Shown here: piece by piece, positions 22,250 through 37,161 of the stretch
How positions within the stretch are numbered: the first letter of the stretch is position 1
Layout of the letters: each line of letters begins with the position of its first letter
The notes under the pieces: model-generated
Databases searched by the model: none
Told to the model about the DNA's origin: nothing
The model's input: only the letters and a program-made list of their open reading frames with translations
Assembly: GCA_016617785.1 (NCBI GenBank)
Contig: JADILM010000003.1
Span: 1,178,001 to 1,242,000 of the forward strand
Reading direction: 5' to 3'
Length of the DNA: 64,000 nucleotides
DNA from: Sporobolomyces roseus
Lineage: Eukaryota > Basidiomycota > Microbotryomycetes > Sporidiobolales > Sporidiobolaceae
Position numbers and translations under genes: made by a program

Positions 22250-24790
22250 TCAACCTACGTTCATCACAAAACCCTTCAGCTCAAGATCGACGAGAACTGA
22301 AAGAGCAAGATTTGAAACGTACGGTTGAAAGATGTTTTCCTCATCACCTTCTTCCCCTACTACTTCCTTCTCACCTCTCTCCCCCTCCTCTTCTCCACCA
22401 CCTGAGAACACTTCGACAACCGTACCGAACCACTCTGCATACCTCTCGACGACACCTTGTACTGTCGAATCTTTGACACTCGCACCCCAACCTCCTCCCG
22501 TAACTCTTCCCAATAACCCAGTCGACGCAGAGGGAGGTGCAGGGGATCCGTTGATTTTCTGAAGGGACTCGATTTGGGTATTGAGGGTTTTTAAGAGGAG
22601 CGGCCAGAGGAGTAGTCGGATTGAGTAGAGGTGAGAATTTAGGGGCGAGGAATGGAGGGAAGAAGTGGGGGAGAGGAGGAGAGAGTTTAGTCTGATCATG
22701 GAGAGTAATGAGAGGGGGGAGGGGGAGGGAGTTGGTGGTGTCAAGAGGCCATGAATGAAATTCTACGCATTCCTCGATTCCGAGAATGAGTGAACAGAAG
22801 TAAGGAGAGAGAGAGAGAGAGGAAGGGAGATAGACCGTACGAATGAGTATTCCAAAGCGGGTTCCATAACTGTTTTCCACATTCCCTCTATCACACTCTT
22901 TCTCATCTTGTCATCACTCTCCCCCCTCCTCTCTCCCATCGTACTAGTCACAGTCCTTCCACTCTCACTCTCCGGTCCCCCCGCTGCTTGACCCTCAAGA
23001 ACAGAATGTAATCCAGTTTGAGGTGGTCGACTTTCGGTAGAGAGGGTGCTGATGAAACTCCCATTTGAACCCAAACGGACCATTCGGGACTTCATGATTG
23101 GGGTTGAAGGACCTGGAGGTGTCGGCGTAGGAGATGGGGAGGGGAGAGTCGAATGGGTACCGAAGAATGTAGAGAGGAATTCGAAAGCTGTTGAGGAATT
23201 GTGAGAGAGGACGAGCGAGATCGATTTGAACAAATGCTCGGGAGTAGGTTTCTGTACCGCGCACGATCCTTCATCACTGAGCTTTCGAGTGATGTGATGA
23301 GTAGGGAAAGGGATATTGAAACGTACGAAAGTTTTGTCGTTTGTTTGAGCCAAAGAGATGATTTCCGATATTCCCTCATTTCCATCGATCATCGAGTTCG
23401 AGATTGCTGATCTACTAGCCGCCGAAACAGTAGCAGTAGCAGCAGTAGGAATCACCATTCCACCTCTCTTCTTCGCATTCAACAAGGCTGTTTCCCCTCA
23501 CAAAAACTATCAGCTCTCGTTCCCTCGCTTTCTTCAGAAAGGTGAATTCACCTAAACTAGCCTCACTACCCCCACTTCCAACACTAGCGATCCCTTCCCA
23601 CTCGATCACACCCCTCGCCCTACACCCCTCCAAACTTCTCACGTACCTCCTGAAACTAGTCTCGAAATACCACCTCATCGTGTTCAAATAGTTCTTTTGA
23701 AACTCGTGGGCTTGACGTGCTGAATGACGACGGAGGAAATCGAATAGGGGTTTGTAGGATTCTAGGGAGGAGTGGAGGGGAGAGAGGGAGGGGAGAGATA
23801 TAGTGTAGGGTTTGAGGAGGGAGTTTAGGTGGGAGAGGATTTTGGAGGTGGCCTGTACGCGCGACTCTCCCTTCAGATGGAGGGATAGTGAGCTGAGAGG
23901 AAAGGTGGACGCACGGCTAATCGTAGGTTCTCTGCGGTTTGATCAAGGTTCTTTCGGTTCTCCACCCTGACTCCACCCCTGATACTACCCAACTTTAAAT
24001 CCAACTCGATGATCGCATCTATCCAGTCAGGAGAAACACGAGTGTCGATGATAGTATTGATCAATTGAGGTGAAATCGTGATCGAGTTTAAATAGGGCGA
24101 TAAAGATTTCTCTACTTCCTGTTCCAATCCCAACATTCGACACCTACTCAGCTGATGATAGGGAGAGTAGGAGGAAGTAGGGAACGTACTCGTCGTGCGT
24201 TGAGACGGCCTTGGATCGTTTTGCTACGAGATTGTAGTTCGGATATGTGACCTGAAACTTGGGACAAATCTGCTTGAAAGTTACCGAGGAACGTTGACAG
24301 TTCACTCAGTAGTTGTGTACTAGTCTACAGTGTCACTCAAATCAGCCCAGAGGCGGGGGAAGAAGAATAAAGGAGGGGGAAACCTTACTTGAACTTGATC
24401 ATTCAATTCTACGAATTCTTTCGCTCTTACAAGAACTGCGAGCTCTTCACCGAGTCAGTCTCTAATTGACGACGTGACTGAGTAAAGGGAAGAGAGGTTA
24501 CTTACATTGTCTATCGAGTTGTTTCTCTTTGAGTTGTTTGTCTAATAATTCATCAGAATAAGCGATCCTGATATCCTTGTTCAACCCTTTCGCTTGCTTT
24601 GCGAATGATGGATAATCTTCTGGATTTACTGTCGATTGAGAGATGTATGTCGACTAGAAGAGAGGAGACAGAGAGGAGAGAGTGAGTTGACGAGGTGGGG
24701 AGAAAGGAGAGAGAGAGGAGGAGAGGGACTGACTGCTGATGTGGATGGAGTATGGGTATCTAACCCTATTAAACTTGATATTGAAGTCAT
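22250..24790 (-). CDS. VPS52: Vps52, GARP/EARP tethering-complex subunit
   Basis: Endosome-to-Golgi retrograde tethering factor. The start is ATG 24790 (MTSISSLIGLDTHTPSTSA), followed by an exon ending KQLKEKQLDRQ. The conserved Vps52 coiled coil then appears: LLSELSTFLGNFQADLSQVS with SELQSRSKTIQGRLNARR, followed by the segment LNSITISPQLINTIIDTRVS and the IDAIIELDLKLGSIRG region. The middle contains ALLNAKKRGGMVIP and the C-terminal third has LLLWPLLLKTLNTQIESLQ and VVERYAEWFGTVVEVFSGG, typical of the family's helical end. About nine introns, including one in a weakly conserved loop near 23500-23560. Length (about 700 residues) is normal. It is divergent from SSL2 across only 102 bp. Stop at 22250-22252. 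Confidence 0.88.
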
Positions 24791-24892
24791 TGAGAATGAG
24801 CCAAGTGTTGAAAGGAGTTCAAGAGATGAAACTGAGTCGAGTTCACTTCTTGACTTGTTACCTCTCACTCTCTCCGATACTACTCGACTTGT
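24791..24892. promoter_or_regulatory. Compact divergent promoter VPS52 / SSL2
   Basis: Only 102 bp separate the two start codons, so both 5' UTRs and core promoters must fit in or overlap this stretch (unless upstream non-coding exons exist). No TATA-like box is evident. Confidence 0.5.
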
Positions 24893-28517
<3,625 letters not shown>

Positions 28518-28937
28518 GGTGTCGACCTGTTTGTGTATAGAATAGCTTGTAGTTCCGTCGTCGTCGTCCTGTTGTTTCCCCCATTTCTTTCGCAATTTAC
28601 CTTTCTTCGCTTTAATTCAGCTCGTCTGCTCTTCTCTCGCAACTTCGCTTTCGTTCCATTGTGGAGCAGTATCACTACCTATATGCAGCGGTCTCAACTG
28701 AGAACAAAAGAGTAGATTGTTAAAAGTCGTGCGAAGTTGGGAGAAAGCGAAATTCGCAAGTTCCTCTCTTGACACCTCACTTGAACCTTTCGTACCGACT
28801 TTCGACCTCTCCAGCACATCTTACTCTCTCTAGAGATTACACACGACTGTCAGCAGCCCCCTCTCCCTCTCCTGGTCAATCAACCGGCAATCAATTCAAC
28901 CCCCGGACGACGACCTCGACACTCTCCCTCTTCAACA

Positions 28938-31421
28938 ATGTGTGATTGCGAGTGTGGGCATCATGATTGGGCAGATGATGACTCTGTACATGGTCAACTA
29001 GTATACGATTTGAAGGATCGACCGATTCATCCTTTGCCCAAGAGGAAGCGATTACTCGACCCCGCCTCCCTCGACCCTCATTCACCTGATCAAGTCCCGA
29101 GTGGTATCACAGGATCAATCAGTGAGTATGGAAGTGATCAAGATCAAGAAGAGGAGGAGGAGGATCGATCAGAACGAGGAGTCAGATCTCTCTCGTCAAA
29201 GTCGCAGGAGCCAGCTCTTGACCTCAGAACATCAGGAGAACAAGAGTATGGAGATGGAAGAGCTTATTATCCCCCTCGTAAACGTACCGAATCACCTTCA
29301 GCGAGCCGACACCTTCTTCACCAACCTCAATCAGATTCAACTTCAACTCCTCCCGCTGAATCAACTCGTCAAGATCTATCTTTCCCTTCCTCCGATTCCG
29401 CTCCGACGACCCCTTCTTCTCATCCTTACCCTTCATCGGATACCTCGAACCAGGAACCGGCAGAACCGAAAGACTATGGCTTGTTTGGAGAAGATGGGGT
29501 CAAGATTGCGAAATCTCTCACGAGTGCTTCATCGTTCTCAACAGCTGGACTATTCGGAGGATTAGGCCTGGCGAGCTTACATCCTACAGTTGGATCTCCG
29601 TCAGCAGTGGAGAGGCATTACGAAGAGGAGGAAGACGGAGATGAGGATACCTATGGAGTCGTTGATCGAAGTCGTCCTCCCGTCGAGCCTACTCCGGAGA
29701 GCACGGTCGCTGCGACTGCTCTCGGACTAGGAGGTAGCAACAAGAAGAAGCGAAAGATTCCAGGTCTCATCGCTGGCAACGCTCCTCCGATGGAACCCTC
29801 AGAAACTCCCATTTCAAATATTCCTCCAGCACAGAATCGAGTGAGAGCGAGGGAGGAGGAGCCAAGTCCTACAAGAGAGCATACGAGGGATACAAGTAAC
29901 GAATGGCTACCTCTGAAAGGTGAGGCGATGAAAATGGGGAAATCGCTTCGAAAGTTATTTCAACTGATCTTCCTACTTCCTCCTTTCACAGCTCCCGTCA
30001 ATCTTCCTACCACCGCCAAAGCAGCACTCGCCAAACTTCGCGTTCGACCACCTCACGTCTCCCTCTGTTCTTCCTGCTTCACTACTCGTCGACATCGCCG
30101 AAAACGCTTTCGCACGACTTGCTCGAAACAACAACCACTCCCTCTTCCCTCAGCACCCAACTTTGTTCCTCCCGCCATGCCTCGAGAAGGTCCTCCGAAA
30201 CTTCCTCCAGGTTCAGGTTTGAAGGGGAGTAAAGCGTTGAAAGCGGCAGCGAAAATGGCGAAAGAACGAGAGAAGGAGAAGGAAAGGATCAGGAAGATGT
30301 TTGGAGGAGTCAAGTTGCCAGACTTGTATGATCCAGAAGGGAAGGAGAATCCGGCACCTTCAGTTGTGTCGCGAATGATTGCGAGAGAGATTGAGAAGAA
30401 ACGGTCAGAAATCAATGAGGCAGCAAGATCAAGTTCAGAGTCACCGGCGAAGAGTCCTTCAGGTTATCCGACCCCTCCAGCATCCTCCGACGATGGAGAA
30501 GGAGATCACTCTTTCCCTTGGGCTTTCGAATCTTCACCTCCCGAACTCGACTCTTTCGATTTCCACCAACCTGCATCGGAGTTGATTGAGAGTAGATGGG
30601 CGGGCTTGAGGGATCAAAAGAAACGGATTAAAGCAGCGAAGGAACGAGCAACGAAAGCTAGGGAAGAAGAGAAGGAACGTAGGCGTGAGAAAGAAGAGAG
30701 AGAAAAGGCAGAAAAGGCGGCTGCAATCGCTGCACCTCCTACACCAGCTGCAACTCCTCAACGCAAATCTACCACCATTCCTCCCCCTCCTCCTCTTCAT
30801 CAGCATCCTCATTCGACCCACTCTCAATCTTCCGCTTCACGACTCCCTCCTCCAACTCTTCCTCCCACCGATACCCCGCCAGCTCCTCCCCCAGCTTCTG
30901 CTCTTCCTTCACCTCCCCTCGCTCCCACCTCGAGTTCCCCTCTTCCTCCTCGCAAAGCTCCTCTAAAGAAGGGTCGCAAGAAGCGTTCAGCCCACGCCAA
31001 CGCTCACAACGTTCACCACCGAGACAACTACGTTCCCTCTCGAGTCCCCGTCGCTTCCGCTCAGCAATCCTCCCATTCAAACGATCCTTCTTTCGGACCT
31101 ACATCTTGGCCCGCATCCGAAGAAGCAATCGCATCTGCTGGTCCCTACGCTTCAACTTGTGGAGGAGGTCATTACTGTAGTCCAGACGAATGGCTGTGCT
31201 TGTTCTGCGAGTATGAATTGTTCTATGGGGAGGAATCAGCGTTATTGAGGGCAGTGAGGAAGAGGAAAGGAGTTTTGAAAGTTAGGCAAAAGGCGAAAGA
31301 TCGAGCGATGAAAGCCACTCAGGGGAAATCACATTCAGTACCGGTGTCGATGCCTGAGGGGTCGAGTCAGGTGGAAGCCGGAGGAGATGGGCAGGAGGAA
31401 GAGGAGGAGGATGAAGAGTAG
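28938..31421 (+). CDS. Ibd2-like protein with N-terminal Cys cluster and C-terminal CLFCEY motif
   Basis: About 800 residues, mostly disordered and rich in S, P, E and K. It begins MCDCECGHHDWADDDSVHG, a dense Cys/His cluster that could bind zinc. The C-terminal part has a Lys-rich PLRKAPLKKGRKKRS region and then GGGHYCSPDEWLCLFCEYELF with YGEE and a basic helix. The CLFCEY...GE arrangement resembles the C-terminus of yeast Ibd2, a spindle-checkpoint protein; this is from memory of the family and not from a search. The stretch 29921-29992 (72 nt, in frame) starts GTGAGG and ends CACAG and is probably an intron, making about 803 residues. Middle motif VSLCSSCFTTRRHRRKRF may add more zinc ligands. 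The only ATG-initiated reading frame of this length here starts at 28938. Stop at 31419-31421. Confidence 0.7.
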   Translation: MCDCECGHHDWADDDSVHGQLVYDLKDRPIHPLPKRKRLLDPASLDPHSPDQVPSGITGSISEYGSDQDQEEEEEDRSERGVRSLSSKSQEPALDLRTSGEQEYGDGRAYYPPRKRTESPSASRHLLHQPQSDSTSTPPAESTRQDLSFPSSDSAPTTPSSHPYPSSDTSNQEPAEPKDYGLFGEDGVKIAKSLTSASSFSTAGLFGGLGLASLHPTVGSPSAVERHYEEEEDGDEDTYGVVDRSRPPVEPTPESTVAATALGLGGSNKKKRKIPGLIAGNAPPMEPSETPISNIPPAQNRVRAREEEPSPTREHTRDTSNEWLPLKGEAMKMGKSLRKLFQLIFLLPPFTAPVNLPTTAKAALAKLRVRPPHVSLCSSCFTTRRHRRKRFRTTCSKQQPLPLPSAPNFVPPAMPREGPPKLPPGSGLKGSKALKAAAKMAKEREKEKERIRKMFGGVKLPDLYDPEGKENPAPSVVSRMIAREIEKKRSEINEAARSSSESPAKSPSGYPTPPASSDDGEGDHSFPWAFESSPPELDSFDFHQPASELIESRWAGLRDQKKRIKAAKERATKAREEEKERRREKEEREKAEKAAAIAAPPTPAATPQRKSTTIPPPPPLHQHPHSTHSQSSASRLPPPTLPPTDTPPAPPPASALPSPPLAPTSSSPLPPRKAPLKKGRKKRSAHANAHNVHHRDNYVPSRVPVASAQQSSHSNDPSFGPTSWPASEEAIASAGPYASTCGGGHYCSPDEWLCLFCEYELFYGEESALLRAVRKRKGVLKVRQKAKDRAMKATQGKSHSVPVSMPEGSSQVEAGGDGQEEEEEDEE

Positions 31422-31823
31422 TTCTCACTTAGCAGTTTTTCTTTCACGTTTTACACGCATTTCTTGTCTCTCTCTCTCTTTTGCAGGTTTGTCTCTCTCG
31501 TTTTTTTGCACACCCTTGTTATGCTTCGTTCGCAATCCTACTAGCACTCTAGCACTCTTTTCGTTTGCGAGCCTTCTCAGTTATACCTTTTTTCGCCCAA
31601 ACTTTTCGTATTCCCTAGCACTGCTCTCACCCTTCTTGCTCAAACTTCTTCCCAACGTTTCTGACCGTCGTTTCGAGATCATATGAAAACATTTCCACCG
31701 ATTCAGTGTCGCTCACGCGATCTCGAAGTCGACGGTGACATCTTCAGTCAACTTTTTCATTTACACCTCTCTTTGCGACCTCTCGCTCTTGCTCTTCACT
31801 TGTACTCACTCTCAACCGCAATC

Positions 31824-31883
31824 GTGAGTGCTATGCTCAACTCTCTCCTCTACGCTCTCGCTGATCTCTATCTCCTCAAACAG
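31824..31883 (+). other. Probable 5' UTR intron of the GFA-domain gene
   Basis: GTGAGT donor at 31824 and CAG acceptor ending at 31883 (60 nt), just upstream of the ATG at 31896. Removing it shortens a leader that otherwise has an upstream ATG in frame at 31683 with no conserved sequence. Confidence 0.45.
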
Positions 31884-31895
31884 TCCGAACTCATA

Positions 31896-33076
31896 ATGTC
31901 AGGACAATCGACTCCCGCTCGCTCTCCTTCGCCCAAGCGTCAAAAGACTGAAGATGATAGACCTCAAGATCACGCTCACAAGCAGGACAAGAACTTTACT
32001 GAGAAGGAAGATGGAACTTTGGATGATTTCCCTCATTTGCTCCCGTGAGTCTGTCGTTTGTAGTCGTTTCGGATGGAGCTGAACTGAAGTTGTGACCACC
32101 TCGTGTAGCTACGAGAACAAAGATCCCAACTTTGAGGTCAAGTGAGTTTTTCGTCATTTCGCTCGAAATCTCGTTCGTAGATTATGCGAATACTGATCCT
32201 ATCGCTCGGCGCTGCAGATACAAGGCTCACTGTCACTGTGGAGTAAGCGCTTGATCCAATTGCTGTCAACCGACTCGAAAGTCGCACGCAGAACTCGAAT
32301 TGATTCACTTTACTTACTTTTCGCAGGCTGTTCGCTACGAAGTCAACTCGGAACCCGTCTCAAGCGTCTGCTGTCATTGCGATACATGTCGGGTCACTCA
32401 CGGTGCGACCTCGCAGCGTGCAGTACTCTTCAAGAAGGACATGCTTCGCTTTGACCCGGAGAGTCTCGACTCGCTTTCCTTCTATCAGACTCACGATTCC
32501 GTAAGCTCCCTGCCTAGCGATGTTGAGGCATCGAGACATGATATCAAGGCTCTTCTTGATGCATACGGCCATGACTGACAAACACTTTACACGACACCCT
32601 CGAAACTTCACGTTCTTACAGAAAGTTGGACGACACCTTCCATGCAAGGTCCGCTGTAAGACGTGCGGATCACCCATCTTTGATGAGGGTCGTAACGTGA
32701 GTCTTTCCCCCGATTCCCCCCGACCTCCGTCGACATCCCACGACTATCCCCGACTTTTTTCGACTTCCCTCGACTTCCCTCGACTTCCTCAGCGTCGGGT
32801 TCGAATATACATGAATCTGACACCTCTATATGCTGCCAGATGATGTTGTGCTATCCTGCTCTATTCTGCTTCGAGAATGTAAGCCTCTTTCGCCGTTTTC
32901 GTTTTTCCTCTCGGAATTTCGCTGATCCTGCGCTTCTCCCGCTTAACCAGGACAACGAGCCCGAGAGCTGGCAGCCAACGGATCACATCTTTTATGGACA
33001 GGCCAAGCTCAAGATCGAGAGGAGTGAGGGTGTCAACTTCTGGGAGGGAGCAAAGGAGAAGTCGAAGAAGATGTAA
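31896..33076 (+). CDS. GFA/CENP-V-domain zinc protein
   Basis: Member of the glutathione-dependent formaldehyde-activating (GFA) fold family; enzymatic activity of most fungal members is unknown. Starts MSGQSTPARSPSPKRQKTED (disordered, basic) and then enters the domain: YKAHCHCGAVRYEV (first Cys pair), SSVCCHCDTCRVTHGATSQ (CxxC) and VRCKTCGSPIFDEGR. The end reads DNEPESWQPTDHIFYGQAK. Exons include 31896-32046, a short YENKDPNFEVK exon, the YKAHCHCG exon and one ending HDS. The intron 32697-32839 is longer than usual (143 nt) and repeat-rich. Eight Cys/His ligand positions look complete. Stop at 33074-33076. Confidence 0.85.
32697..32839 (+). repeat. Repeat-rich intron of GFA gene (CGACTTCC-like units)
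   Basis: Between GTGAGT at 32697 and the CCAG ending at 32839, many near-tandem C(C/T)CGACTTCC units occur, about 8-10 bp apart (roughly 32707-32790). At 143 nt it is about twice the size of other introns in this window. Confidence 0.55.
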
Positions 33077-33563
33077 AGGACGAGATCAGTGCCCTTTCCA
33101 CTTACACCGCAGCTTAGCAACACATAAGAACGACAACATGTAGATGTAACACTATGTTCATAGCAGGACAGCGACAGATCGAGAGAATCTGGAACACGCT
33201 TTCGATGGAAGTTGCGAAATCTTTCGCAGACAGAGCTGCCGTGGTTTCTACTGAAGCGTTCGGAGCGATTCAAGTGTGGACTATCTAGTCTCGATTCCAG
33301 CTTCTCAATGAGCATAGAGAGACGTTCAGCGATGAGGGTTGAATCGAAAGCTTGTTTGCGAAGTGTGCGGACTTAGCAAGAAAAGTCTGCGGCGAGAGGC
33401 TACTCCCAAACCCTCGAAAACGCGAGCGACACAACCACGAGGCGCGCTCACAAAGTCGCCAGTTAGCTTCAGAATCCCTCTAAGAGCCCTCACCACCTAG
33501 TTTCAGACCGTCAAGAGTGGGAGAGAAAGAGGGGGAATCGATCCATTTTGAGGAGAGATCGAG
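33077..33563. other. Intergenic region, no gene recognised
   Basis: 487 bp between the GFA gene and the SPT7-like gene. The minus-strand frame across 32992-33315 mainly mirrors GFA coding sequence. Nothing else recognisable. Confidence 0.4.
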
Positions 33564-36500
33564 ATGAAGGTGAGTCGTCACTTCATTACAACACCCTCTA
33601 GAGTAGAAGCTAACCCGTGAAGAGTATTCTCAGTACCTCTTTGCTGCTATAGACGCCAGACAAGCGCGTTTGAAAGAGTCTTCAAAACAAACTTCATCTC
33701 GCTCCTCGAATCGATCGACACGACCAAAATACAACTCTCTCGAACTCAAACGATTGGTCGTAGAAGCTTCTGAAGCAGTCGTAAGCACTTTCCCGTTACG
33801 CGTACATGAGGAAAGACAGAGCTGATGGAAGTGCTTCATCTTCGCAACAACAACCGAAAAATAGGATGACAAGTCTGCAGCGAATGACTTCCAGGATACA
33901 CTAGAGCGTATTGTCAATGAGATCAAGAACACTACTGTGATTAACGCGCTCTCCTGATCAACTTGTGACCATTGTAGCTGACCTCCAGCAACATTTCTCG
34001 CAGGAGCACTCTGGTCCTTTCTTGCAAAAAGTTCGAAAGGCAGACGTGCCAGACTACTATGATGGTGAGTTCCATCGTCGCATCCAGTGTCTGAACACGT
34101 ACTGAATCGCTGTTGGGAGTTTGCAGTTATCAAGAAACCGATGGATCTCGCATCTCTGCTCAAGAAAGTCCGGCAGCAAGCATATCGAACAAAGAAAGCG
34201 TTCTCGGAAGACTTGGATCTGATATGGTCGAACTGTTTGCTGTACAACAGTCATCCTGTGGGTCTATCCTCAAAGCTAGACCTATACCACGAAGCTAATT
34301 CTTTCGCTTCAACAGGACCATCCTTTGCGAGTAAACGCTCAAGCGCTACGGGAAAAGTCACATCAGCTACTCGAGTTCATCACAGACCCAGTCATGAATC
34401 AACGGAATCTCTTAGCAGCTTCTCTAGGTCCTTTAGATCGACGGAGGGGAAGGAGTTTCCTGGCGGGAACACCGGATCATGATGATGGAGATGCGGATGG
34501 GGAGAGCGATGATGACCGAAGTAGGAGAGGTATGAGTGAGCGAGTGTTTCATGGTTTGAACGGAAATGGTGCGTCGAGGTTCCCCATCTGAGCGAATACC
34601 CGGATTTCAGCTTACACTCGCTAGTTTCATGCAGCTCGTGATTCTTCAGCTTCACCTGCACCTTCAGGATCAGGAACTCCTGGTGCAGTCGACAGAAGGA
34701 TGAGTCGGAAACTGAGTCGAGGTCCCGTAAGTGTCGTTTCCTCTCGTTTTCTACGCCTTCTCGACTAATCCCATCGCCCATCGCAGCTTGGTCGCGTATC
34801 AACATCACCTGAACCTGCAGCTCCTCCCGAAATCCCATTCGAAGAACGACCCGCCCTGATCCGAACAGCTCACACGATGAACGACTTCCTCGTTCTCGAA
34901 GCTGAACTTTCTCGACTCGAACGCTCCGACTTCAAGCCCGTACCTACATCAGCTGTCCTTCCTCCTTCCGACCTATCTTCCTCACCCTCGACTTCGACCC
35001 CATCTACAGAAGAACAAAATCGAGTCGCCTCGCTTATTCGCGCTCTCAACCCTACCGTCCTCCCTGCACTACCCGTTCCAACTGTATCTCTACCAAACGG
35101 CGACTCGACACATTCTCCTTCCACTCCAGCCTCCTCTCAGTCTCTTCCATCTCGACCCCTCGGTTCAACTCGAGATCCAGCAGAACCCGTCGAATCTCTC
35201 TGGTGGGATCTCGTAGCTTCCACTTCTGTCTCCTCACAACTTTTCCCCCAATCTCATCCTACGCCTCGACCGACTTTGAACGGCACAAACGGTCACTCAA
35301 CCGATCATCACCCTCGACCCTCCTCTTCTTCGACTGAAGAAGTTCCAATCGCCGCTCTTTCTGCAGGAGTTCCAAGAATCCCTTGGGTAGGATACAGCGC
35401 GACACCTTACACTACAACCTCGACTGGAGTAGACTCGAAGGGAAATGGAAAGGGAAAGGGGAGAGCGATTGAGAACGGGATTGAACCGAAAGTCAAGAAA
35501 GCTAGGAAAGTACGGAAGGAGAAGAAGCAATCAGAGAGTGGACTAGGCATGAAGATGAGACAGAACTGTGATCAGCTGAGGAGGATCAGGAAAGAGGGAG
35601 ACCGTTTGATGAGAGAATCTCAAAGTGGAGATGTGACAGTGAGTTCTACCTTTGCCTTGTATTCCTAAATCTCGCTCACCTTCTTCCTCGTCCGCAGGAT
35701 TTGCCCGCTATGTCTGCCGATGAATCAGATGAAGACGTACCTCAACCTGGCTCATCACTCGACATGCCGATGAATGGCGACCAAGTTCGACCTCGACCAC
35801 GAAAACGAGCAAGGTTCTCTGAAGCTATACCCAAATCCGCCTTCCGATGTCCTTCGACTGCACCAATAGCTGCAAGAGAAGCGCTGAAGGGGGTTACCGC
35901 TGGAGTGCTGGATCATGCTGGATTCGAAGGTAAGTCTCGACTATTTCACTTGTGTCTCTCGACCAGAAGCTCGAATTGCTGATGGCTGTGAGTTACAGGT
36001 TCGAGTGGGATGGCCCTCGACGTTCTCACTCATGCAGCTGCCGAATACATCTCGAATCTTGGACGGACACTACGGTTTTATTCAGATCGATATGGTTCGG
36101 AAATGTCGAAAGAGGTGAGTTGCAGCTCTGCATCATCAGTCCCCTCTAGATACTGATGATTCATCGAGCAACTTTATAGCAAATCCTACTTCATTCACTC
36201 TCGGAAAGCGGCATCTCTTCACCTTCTTCCCTCAAATCTTACGTTTCCGACGATATTGATCAATACGGGAATCGACTCTCAGACTTGCTTGGTAAACTCG
36301 AAAGAACAAGACAGGATCGTTTGAACGCTTTGTCGCCAGAGGACGAGAAGAGAGTAGAAGAAGCGGATGAAGTAATTGAGGCTGACGAAGGAGAAGCGCT
36401 GATTCGGTGAGCAAACTTTCCTCTCTCTCTCTTGTGACGAGTTTCGCTGACTCTCCAGCGTCGCTCCTAGCGGTGAGATCGCTTGTTGGACTGGAGAAGA

Positions 36501-37034
36501 CTTCTTCGGCATTCGAGATTCAGGTCTCGATGCGGAACTTGGTGTGACTTCGCTTGTCATACCGAAACGAGTCTTTCGAGGGGACACATCTTTGCCTTCA
36601 GATGCGTAAGTTGCTTTGCCTTCAATGGCTCTCCGACCTATGGCTGATTCAAGCTGTCTCCATCTCATAGATCAACATCCGCCGTTCCTTATCCCCCACC
36701 ACCTCCCTTCGTTCCCCTTACTCCCGACGCGATCTCGTCACAGATCGGTCTTCTACAACCCTACCTCTCCCTCCGACAAACGACGGAACTCGGTCTCGTT
36801 GACGACGCTTTCCAACCGAATCGACCCAAAACAACTCGTCACAAAGTCCCACTCAGCGGCAAGATTCCTTACAAGAGCAACAAACCACGACCTCAGGATC
36901 CTACTCTACCCGCTTCGATGCAAGCGAATCTCGATCCACCTCGGAAAAGGAAGAAGAAAGACAAAAATGCGAAATTCGCTGCTCTTCCCGCCCCATCGAC
37001 TGGAGGAGGAGGAGGAGTTGTAGAGGAGATGTGA
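33564..37034 (+). CDS. SPT7: SPT7-like SAGA subunit (bromodomain plus histone fold)
   Basis: Scaffold of the SAGA histone-acetyltransferase complex. The first coding exon is just 6 nt (ATGAAG, 33564-33569); a 55-nt intron ends at 33624 and restores MKYSQYLFAAIDARQARLKE, the conserved Spt7 start. The bromodomain follows: EHSGPFLQKVRKADVPDYYDV, IKKPMDLASLLKKVRQQAY and LIWSNCLLYNSHPDHPLRVN, with the acetyl-lysine-binding YN present. Downstream lies a Ser/Pro linker and an acidic patch SADESDEDVPQPGSS. A C-terminal histone-fold segment SGMALDVLTHAAAEYISNLG with LRFYSDRYGSEMSKE follows, where Spt7 pairs with Taf10. The end is Lys-rich (RKRKKKDKNAKF). About ten exons. Stop at 37032-37034. Confidence 0.88.
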
Positions 37035-37161
37035 GATGTGACGAACGAAAACGATGTTGATTATGAAATAAAGAATGAGTGCAAGTAGTAACAAAGAAAA
37101 GAAGACATTCTACTCGAGAGAAAAGCTACAACATGCGAAAAGGACGAGAGAACGACGACTC

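Noticed and set aside
31683..31895. Upstream in-frame ATG as the start of the GFA protein
   Set aside because: A consensus intron (31824-31883) lies between it and the conserved region, and the leader is not protein-like; ATG 31896 preferred.
36279..36668. Minus-strand frame overlapping SPT7 3' exons
   Set aside because: Antisense shadow of the SPT7 coding exons.
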